DNA from: Chrysophaeum taylorii
Lineage: Eukaryota > Sar > Pelagophyceae > Pelagomonadales > Pelagomonadaceae
Length of the DNA: 64,000 nucleotides
Reading direction: 5' to 3'
Assembly (NCBI GenBank): GCA_029834535.1
Contig: JAQMWT010000349.1
Location: 62,001-126,000 of the forward strand
In this document: positions 57,449 through 64,000 of the stretch, in pieces
Layout: each line of letters opens with the position of its first letter
Numbering within the stretch: the stretch's first letter is position 1
The notes under the pieces: model-generated
Databases searched by the model: none
What the model was told of the DNA's origin: nothing
What the model saw: only the letters and a program-made list of their open reading frames with translations
Position numbers and translations under genes: made by a program

Positions 57449-57853
57449 ATGGTTTCTCTCGAGGATGCGGCAAGGGAGGTCGCCGAGGGCGATGTGCTGG
57501 AGGATGTCGGAGATGAAGAGGAGGAGTCGACAAAGCCGGATGAGTCGGAGCTCGCCGAACTGCGTCCGATGGACGCTATGCGGCTTAGCACATCGGAACT
57601 CGTTGTTGCAATGGAGCGTCGACGCTTGCACCCCAAGGGGTTCCTCTCCGACGGCGTTCGAAGCACAGACGTAACTCGAGAACTGCGTCCTTCTCTCGAC
57701 TGCTTCGCTGGAGGCGCGTGCCGGGCGGGCGCGTTGCCCGAGTCGACGTCCATGGCCTCAACAAGCGACGGCCGACATGCTTCGGTTTGCGTCGGCGAAG
57801 TTCCGATACCCGTATCACGACTACGCGCGGCACGCGGGCCTTGTTTTCATTAG
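57449..57853 (+). CDS. Small ORF with SAP-like motif
   Basis: 134 codons from ATG 57449. An acidic N-terminus (EVAEGDVLEDVGDEEEE) is followed by MRLSTSELVVAMERRRLHPKG, which fits the SAP helix-turn-helix pattern (L..EL...L..R.L...G). SAP motifs bind AT-rich DNA and are often at the N-terminus of chromatin or mobile-element proteins. The rest has no recognisable domain and may be out of frame. Probably the 5' part of a larger gene or a remnant. Confidence 0.35.
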   Translation: MVSLEDAAREVAEGDVLEDVGDEEEESTKPDESELAELRPMDAMRLSTSELVVAMERRRLHPKGFLSDGVRSTDVTRELRPSLDCFAGGACRAGALPESTSMASTSDGRHASVCVGEVPIPVSRLRAARGPCFH

Positions 57854-57973
57854 CGAAGTGCCCATATTGCGAAATTGGGCTCAGACATCAAACGATCGTT
57901 AGAGGGATTTTCGAACGCAGGTGTGCTGCCCCGTGTAGTACACTGCCCCATGCTTGAGATCACATGAATTATT

Positions 57974-59141
57974 AGGGAGCGGTCAAGTTTGATCCAAAAA
58001 TTTGATCGATTTCTTTGAAGTTTGATCAATATGGTGTATGATTGAGGGGAAAATTATAAGTTTGATCTTATTCGTTATAGTTTGATCAATTAAGTTTGGT
58101 CACTCTCGCGTTGCATTAAGTTTGATCACATGACAACTTTAGTTTCATCAACGACCTTGTAAGTTTGATCATTCTTACCCGAAGTTTGGTCAACAAGTCT
58201 GATCACAACGCCTCAAACTTCCACAGCATTGATCAAACATTGGCTTTGACAACCAAACTCGATGGGCGTTTTAAGGGGGCGTGTGAGCGCTATTGGTGCG
58301 AAATTAATTGCGTTAAGTACGAGCGAGGTGCTGCGGCTACGCAGAATTTACCGTGGCGGTACACGCACGGCACGGGCACCCTCCCATGACCGCCTTGGAA
58401 GGAGATCCGATGACAGCGCGGCGATAAGAAAGGAGTTTTACGAAGAGAGGGCATCGACGCGCGGCCTCGAGAGAAGCTTGCCCACTGCTTCTTTCTTGAA
58501 CTTGGCCATTCTCGCACCTTCCATCGTTCGTAGAAGCATCCCAAACCGCGACCCGGCATGGTGCTGTTGCCGTGGTCCGCCACCATTCTTCCGCAACAAG
58601 CGGACATCGGACGCCAGAGGTACATGGTCTGCGTGAGACGGATCACGCCATTCTGAATCCCAAAATCCGAGAGGAGAGCGTCTTTGCGAATCGACTCGGA
58701 GTAAAGTGGAGCCTCGTGTTTGCACTCTCTGAGCTGCGACAACGTACAGGCGATCGCTCATAGTCGTTTAGCTTCGTGAAGGCACGCGACTTCTTGTTTT
58801 CTTCTTTCTCTCGGCGTCGTTGTCAACCGACGTCGGCGTGTTACCACCATACTCCCGCTCGACCTGAGCGAAGCCCGCATCGATACCGTCCAACTCGTGA
58901 TTCGTTTCACAGTCGAAGGACGTTCCGGGGTCACTGCGCGACTTGCAGAACCGCCGAAAAGTTGATCACGGCGGTCCTTATATTGTCAGCGATCCCTATC
59001 TTTGATCTCTAAAATTATAATAAGTTTGGTCAATCCAGATATGGATTGATCTAGATCTGGATTGACCAACTTAAGCGATCGAACTTGTTGAGGGTTTACG
59101 GTGATCAAACTTATGCGGCCGTTGCAAACTTGACTTTCCCC
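57974..59141 (-). mobile_element. 1.17-kb inverted-repeat DNA element with arrays of AAGTTTGRTCA
   Basis: Left edge GGGAGCGGTCAAGTTTGATC; the right edge read inward is GGGGAAAGTCAAGTTTGCAA. Just inside the left edge there are about ten copies of AAGTTTGATCA or AAGTTTGGTCA between 57983 and 58205, 14-40 bp apart. The same motif appears inverted near the right edge (for example TGATCAAACTT at 59102). The middle, on the minus strand, has broken coding-like frames (CETNHELDGIDAGFAQVERE, then QLRECKHEAPLYSESIRKDA) that match the copy at 27951. Likely non-autonomous or decayed. The subterminal repeats are of the kind that bind transposases; the superfamily is unassigned and no clear target duplication was seen. 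Confidence 0.65.
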
Positions 59142-59146
59142 AGTAA

Positions 59147-59540
59147 ATAATTGATTTGATCCACATAGGCTGAATCCTGCGAGTTATTAATTAATTAAAG
59201 GCGGACGTTTTTACGTCAAAACTCGAAGCAGCCTCAGGCGGGTGCAAACATGGTCTCAAATAAGGATGAAATAATTGATTTGATCCAAAGAGGCTGAATC
59301 CTGCGACTTAGTTAGTTGCGTAATAGTTCGAGCCAAAGATGTACCAAGTTAGAGTATAAACGTGGATAAAGAAGCTGAGTCAAATCTTAATTTATTTGGA
59401 GCCTAATAGGACAAGTATGATTGATTTGATTCAACTAGGCTGAATCCTGCGACTGAGTTAGATGCGACTTAGTTTGAGCCAAAAGTGTACCAAGTTGCGA
59501 GTGAAGCTGTCTATAAAGCTGAGCCAAGTCAGTTATTTTG
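59147..59540. repeat. Diverged triplicate repeat of about 124-146 bp
   Basis: ATTGATTTGAT(C/T)CA followed by TAGGCTGAATCCTGCGA begins at 59150, 59274 and 59420. Copies 2 and 3 also share GAGCCAAA.(A/G)TGTACCAAGTT. The block starts 5 bp beyond the element ending at 59141. Confidence 0.8.
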
Positions 59541-59618
59541 TTTGAACCAAATACTTGGAGCAGCATACAATTGTAGTACTAGGCTAAAATACCACGTCGT
59601 TGTTGTTGGGAAGATTCC

Positions 59619-59688
59619 CTTGGGGAATCATGGTTTACGTACCCAGGGATCATAAATAATGGGTACCCCTATTGCACTACAAGAAGTC
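59619..59688 (+). repeat. hAT-like element, left terminal inverted repeat
   Basis: Starts CTTGGGGAATCATGG and ends CACTACAAGAAGTC. Pairs with 63601-63676. Confidence 0.8.
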
Positions 59689-59798
59689 TTCCAGTCGTCA
59701 CGTCACTCCTGGGGCACACGTGGCATGGTGAGTGATCACGTGTAGCCCGATGGCGCACTCGACACAAAAAAAAAACGACTAAAAAATCAGCGCTCAGC

Positions 59799-60031
59799 AT
59801 GGCGGAGCGACCGCTGCGACCACTCAACGAGGTGTTTGCCACTGCGTTGAAGATGCTGACAGGGAAAGAGTGCGACGGAACGTCCTGTGTGCTCGACATG
59901 GCGCGCGAGGCGTGCGACGCTTTCGGCTGGCGCCGCCGCCAAGATATTACCAGCGTTGGGAATTCACTTCAGCAGGTGAACGTGAACCACTTCACCAGCC
60001 ATGCAATATTGGTGAAGTGATTTGAAGTGAA
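59799..60031 (+). other. Small ORF ending in nested inverted repeats
   Basis: A 73-codon frame from ATG 59799 (MAERPLRPLNEVFATALKML) runs into a nested palindrome. The inner arms CACTTCACCA (59988-59997) and TGGTGAAGTG (60010-60019) and the outer arms TTCACTTCA (59963-59971) and TGAAGTGAA (60023-60031) are both perfect. It lies inside the hAT-like element, downstream of the transposase. The frame may be a real short gene or chance; the palindrome is certain. Confidence 0.4.
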
Positions 60032-60281
60032 CACGTCACCCAACGTGGTCATCGTGAACCTTTGTGAAGTGACGCCACTTTTTTTTTTTTAACGCCAGCG
60101 CCGGTCCCTGCCGCGCCCCGTCAGTTCCGTGCCCCCCGCGCGCTATTGCCTCCTAGGTCTGGTGCTCTTAGATTCATTCGCGTTTCGGGGCGAAGGAGGA
60201 GTTACCGTGGATGGGGTTCAGTGTTTCTTACTTTAGGCGATGTGTACGACGACCTCGGTATCTTCGTCTGGTTCTTCCTCA

Positions 60282-62722
60282 TCAACCTCCATCTCCAAAG
60301 AGTCTTCGGGGAATCATGGTGCTCTCGGCGTTTTTGAAAAACTCGGTCTCGTGTCCGAGGTCCCTGTACTTAATCCGGGCCGCCGCAATGAAATTCTTGT
60401 TCATGCGCAGTATACTGGCAACTTTGTCCGTCTCGTCCGCGCCGAGAAACGTGTTTCCCTCGGTCAGGACAAGATTTCCAATGCTCAGGCAGCGCTCACA
60501 GTAGCTCTGCACGCCATGTGTACCAATTGAACCCTCAGAGGCTCTCGTCATGTCCGGAAGGAACCCATACTGCTTCTTGGTGAGCGGTCGATACAGCTTT
60601 CCAACGTCGAGCACGGCCAGGTCTGTGAAGCCGACTTCATCCTTCTTCTCAAGTTCAGGATAATGCTCTTTCCAGTTGAGCGATCTCGAGAGCCTGATCC
60701 AAAGAGCGAAGACCGGTTCAAACTCCACATTGAATTCGGGCATCTGGTTCTCAGGCATAGAAAAAGAAGGCATGTCGCCACTAATGTCGTCGTCCCAAGC
60801 GTCGGGTGCGTCGAGTGCCGCCAAGAGGCTGCGGGCAGGCGCAGGCTCGGAGGGCGGCGCAGACTCGGAGGAAGTCTTTACCTTTTCGTGGTGGAATGCA
60901 GTCCGTGCGTAAATCACATATTCTTCCTTGAGCAACTTCCTGGCCAGAGCTCTCTCTGATTGGACGACAGGTGCCGGCAGTTAATAGTCCGAAAGTCAAG
61001 AAGGAAGGGAATCAGCTCGCGATCGTTGAATTCGTAGTCGAAGTGACGCACGTAGTTTTCATTATTCCCGCAAAACCGACGCTCGCATTCGAGAATAATA
61101 GCCCGCTCAAGACAGGTTTTTGCTGGTCTCGCTGAGATCGTCAACATCGAGACCGTCTTACGTGGCATGGATTTCGTAGTTATGTTCGGGAGATTAATGA
61201 CGTCTAGCGTCCCAGCTCGCAGAGACTCGATCATGTTGTGCTTGATCAATGCGGCGCACGCCCCCAGGTATAAGTGTTCATGTTGCACGAAAACAACGGC
61301 CTCATCCGTTATAGCAAAAATCGCCTCGAATTCAGCCAACGCCACCCATTGCTCATCACTGATTGTCCAGGGGAGTCCAATGTTGGTAGCCGTGTACTGT
61401 TTGAGCACGTGGTGCATACGCAGCAAGGAACGAATAAGTTGGTATCGCGCCCGGAACCTCGTCTTATTGAGGTCGAGCTTGAGCTTCGGCGATATATTTC
61501 CCCGGCTGTAATGGCAAAAGCGCATGCATATCCTTCAAACGTGTGTGCCGTAAGAAAAGTACTTGGCACCATCGTGGGCACTGTTCAGCAGCTCCTGGCC
61601 TGCTGGGAATGGATTAATCACCTGCTTGCACCTGGATCGTGTCAAGTCGCCGCATGCCGCTGCCGAGATTTTTGAGATATCATGCATGTCACACGCTTCG
61701 ACCTCAATAAAAATTCTTCGGCGACGCGAATTGCAGCCCGGTCTTGAACAATGGTTGCGGCCGCCAAATCGATATCGATTTCCGCACGCTCCGCGACCAC
61801 AGAACGGAGCAGAGAAGCCGTGCCGGAATCGGTTCCGTCGTCAGCTGGAACGAGGCCCACGCACACCGTCTCAACGCCACTCCAATCGGGCCAGATGAAG
61901 GATAGCCCAATGGCCTGTCGCTTGAACTTATCCTTGAATGTCCTGCCGTCATGCAGCATCTGGGCGAATGGATTGTCGAAAGCCGCTTCATAACGCTCCG
62001 TCACGACGTGCTTCGAAATTCGAACAAAGCAACGATATTCAGCGTCCACCCATTCAAACAGCGCCTTTCGAGTCATGAACGGGCACTTGCCTTTCCCGCC
62101 ACCGCCGCGGTAATACGGCTCAGTTAGGTTGCGATGATCTTCGTCGTCAAAGGTGCGCTTGGAAAAAATCCGCTGCGACGTGTACACGTAGTGCCGAGCC
62201 GAGAACGCCATCAGGGAAGAGTGCCTTGCCTGGCTGGGCATGGCCATGAAGTATCTCGTAATATCCGATTTACCCTTCGAGGCTGCCACAACGCCCACGG
62301 CCGTGTCATAACGCCCTCCTTTTCTTGGTCTGTCTTCTGTTTCTTGGTGAGCTGTTGACGTCCCAGCTCGTCCTCCTCCGGATGCGCAGCCTTGAAGTGG
62401 GCCCCAAGAGGGTTTGGTCGTCTGCCACGTGCCTTTTTTGAAGTCTCTCGTCACCTTCAGGCGCTCCCAGCACCGGATACACACATGTGTCGCCTTCCCA
62501 CTGACGCGGCCAGGATGATTTTCCTTCAGGCGACGCACGCAGTCCCACACCTTGGAAAAACCTGGTTGATCGTCCACTTTTGTCGGGTGTGTTCCACGTC
62601 ACAGCATCGACGTCGCAATCGGCTCGTTCTTGTGAACTTCCTCCTTCTGTTCCGCGTTTAAATTCCTCCTCATCATCAACATTATCCTCCACCTCCAGGT
62701 AGCGCGGCTCGACTTCGCTCAT
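60282..62722 (-). pseudogene. hAT-type transposase with BED zinc finger, decayed
   Basis: Start ATG at 62722 (MSEVEPRYLEVEDNVDDEEE). The frame shifts once in a run of four A near 62579, after which VDDQPGFSKVWDCVRRL leads into a zinc-finger segment (CIRCWERLKVTRDF...TTKPS) of BED type, whose His end is blurred. Next comes the hAT core: SDITRYF, then a C.HDISKIS stretch near 61690-61670 in a shifted frame, then KLKLDLNKTRFRARYQLI (the TRW..T-like block), and ISDEQWVALAEFEAIF. The C-terminal dimerisation region has LNWKEHYPELEK, then SYCERCLSIGNLVLTEGNTF and ILRMNKNF (SERxFS...L.xN pattern). Frames change at about three places, so this copy cannot make a full protein. Confidence 0.72.
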
Positions 62723-63600
62723 CAGACGGGGCCGTCAGCCAAAGTGAATGAACGTGAAGTGAACTTTGGACTTCGGACGAAAAAATTCGGACGAGGTGCT
62801 GCTCTCCGCAAGGTGCGGGACGGCCCGCGACTCGAGGTCGCCGACGACTTGTTTCCGGACCAATTCGAGATGGAGGAGCGCAATCTCGGGACCCGCGTGC
62901 CCCTCCTGAAACTCGTGCACGGCCAGAGCCGGTTTGGCTCTGTCGATGATACCCGCGGAGACGGCTTCCTCGCCTTCCTCGCTCTTCGACCGCGAGGTCG
63001 CAACGGCGACGCGGGGGCGACGCGGCGGCGTTGACGAGACGATTTTGCGCCGCGACGGGGTTGTCAAGGCCAAGCTCGTGAGTCCGGTAAAGCGCCACGG
63101 TGTTTGGGTGGGGGGGTGCGCAAGACCCACTTCGTGCGTGTTACGCGGCTCGCCGGACGACCCGCCGCCTCCTCCTAAAGAGCGCGAGCCCCGGGGTCAC
63201 CTCGATGCTGTGGTATGTCGCGCGGCCCGGCCTTCCGCCTTAGCTTTGTTTTTCACCCCCGGTATCTCGTCGCAAAGTGCACGCAGGGGCCTGGTTTCCC
63301 TCCCTCCGCGGGCTTTTGGCTCCCGTTCTTTTCCACGACTTCCGGTCCGACCACTACGCCGAGCGCGAAGTCTGCTCGACATCGCGGCCGCAACTAAGCG
63401 CGATGCCATCCCAAGCTCGGCTGCCACCCCACCCCACCCCACACCACACCACCTCTGTGCGCGTGCCCACACACCACACCAAAACTTTCAAGCACCCGCA
63501 CCGCCACCTCTTTGCGCGTCCCTATTTTTAGAGCGGGGTCAAGCGAATCAGGGCAGGGTTGCAGCCACGTAGCACCGTTAAACACTTGATCCCAACATTT

Positions 63601-63676
63601 GACTTCTTGTAGTGTTATGGGGGTTTTTACCCAAAATTTATGATCCCTGGGTGTGTACGTAAACCATGATCCCAAG
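63601..63676 (-). repeat. hAT-like element, right terminal inverted repeat
   Basis: Reads, on the minus strand, CTTGGGATCATGG to CACTACAAGAAGTC. It is 6 bases longer than the left repeat owing to small insertions near the middle. Confidence 0.8.
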
Positions 63677-64000
63677 AGCGACCTCTGGTCCCGTTGTTGT
63701 TGTTGATCCCCAGACAGACAGGGTGGGAGCTCCCTTACTCTGATGGCTTTCCGCATGGTTTTTGAGATGGTGGATGGTAATTAATGAACCCGCGCTCTGC
63801 GCGCGCATCGGTCCTCCCGGCGTATGTTGGCATCTGTTCTCGCTTCCCGAGCGGAAGGTGGAACGGTTGCAGCGGGACAGCGTGTGGCCGGAGGAGAAAT
63901 TAAAGACGAAGTTGATTGTCCGTCAAATTGCGATCTCCGCGTCGCATCGTGTCAGGCCATCACCCCCCACCGTCCTTTTTGCTCCCATCGTATGAAAAGA
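63677..64000. other. Right edge; no feature recognised
   Basis: A (GTT)n tract at about 63699-63710, then sequence with one unremarkable 77-codon plus-strand frame lacking any motif. Confidence 0.4.

Larger units (their letters stand above)
59619..63676 (-). mobile_element. hAT-like DNA transposon, 4.06 kb, with imperfect terminal inverted repeats
   Basis: The ends at 59619-59688 and 63601-63676 are inverted copies of each other: AATCATGGTTTACGTA, CCCAGGGATCATAAAT and CACTACAAGAAGTC are shared in order with small gaps. The interior codes on the minus strand for a BED-finger, hAT-type transposase (60282-62722), which assigns the superfamily. An 8-bp target duplication, expected for hAT, was not evident, so the exact termini are uncertain; flanking GTTGTTGTTG tracts may blur them. 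About 0.88 kb between the right end and the transposase has open frames on both strands with no domain. Confidence 0.72.

Noticed and set aside
62682-63130. Overlapping open frames on both strands in the 5' part of the hAT-like element
   Set aside because: Neither strand shows a domain, and the frames are equally open both ways, so neither is called.
1-64000. tRNA and rRNA genes
   Set aside because: No GGTTCGA-type B box with matching arms and no rRNA-like blocks were seen; TTCGA hits lie in coding exons.

Overview
The window looks like GC-rich nuclear DNA of a eukaryotic alga, most likely a stramenopile (pelagophyte- or diatom-like). The grounds are giant surface proteins with FG-GAP propellers and thousands of residues of Pro/Ser/Thr tetrapeptides followed by REJ-type ectodomains, very short GT-AG introns (54-106 bp), and a mix of LINE, hAT-like and other inverted-repeat transposons. 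The organism call is inference from gene style, not from a marker gene.

About two thirds of the window is a minus-strand tandem array of three paralogous giant receptor-like genes, called A, B and C here. Gene A (10010 down past the left edge) is incomplete. Gene B (27545 to 12819, about 4,827 residues) and gene C (53309 to 37416, about 5,226 residues) are whole. All three share one plan and the same intron positions: signal peptide; seven FG-GAP repeats (one integrin-like seven-bladed propeller); a PT/PS-rich stalk of about 2,000-2,600 residues; a conserved post-stalk domain; a REJ-type region crossing three introns; then, in B and C, a GPS-like cysteine motif, seven hydrophobic segments and a long cytoplasmic loop. 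Gene C alone carries a LamG/concanavalin-like domain between propeller and stalk. The stalks descend from one module of about 106 residues, arrayed as 212-residue (636-bp) dimers in A and B and as 312-324-bp monomers in C.

Between A and B (10011-12818) lie a microsatellite, G-run hairpins and short coding remnants, one resembling the C-terminal part of a PIF1-type helicase. Between B and C (27546-37415) there is one intact gene, an ABCG half-transporter (31245-29443, minus). Around it are a truncated inverted-repeat element, two LINE 3' ends meeting tail to tail, and several kilobases of broken coding-like sequence I cannot identify.

Right of gene C, a 5'-truncated LINE (53390-55372) ends only about 80 bp before the gene C start codon. 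It is followed by small unidentified ORFs (one SAP-like), a 1.2-kb element with about ten copies of AAGTTTGRTCA inside its ends, a diverged triplicate repeat, and a 4.06-kb hAT-like DNA transposon (59619-63676) with a decayed BED-finger transposase.

The natural reading is a locus-specific expansion of very large adhesion/mechanosensory-type receptors that keep their head and membrane regions conserved while the stalk changes by repeat turnover. No tRNA, rRNA or CRISPR was found. The long open frames on the plus strand opposite the stalks are a composition effect, not genes.
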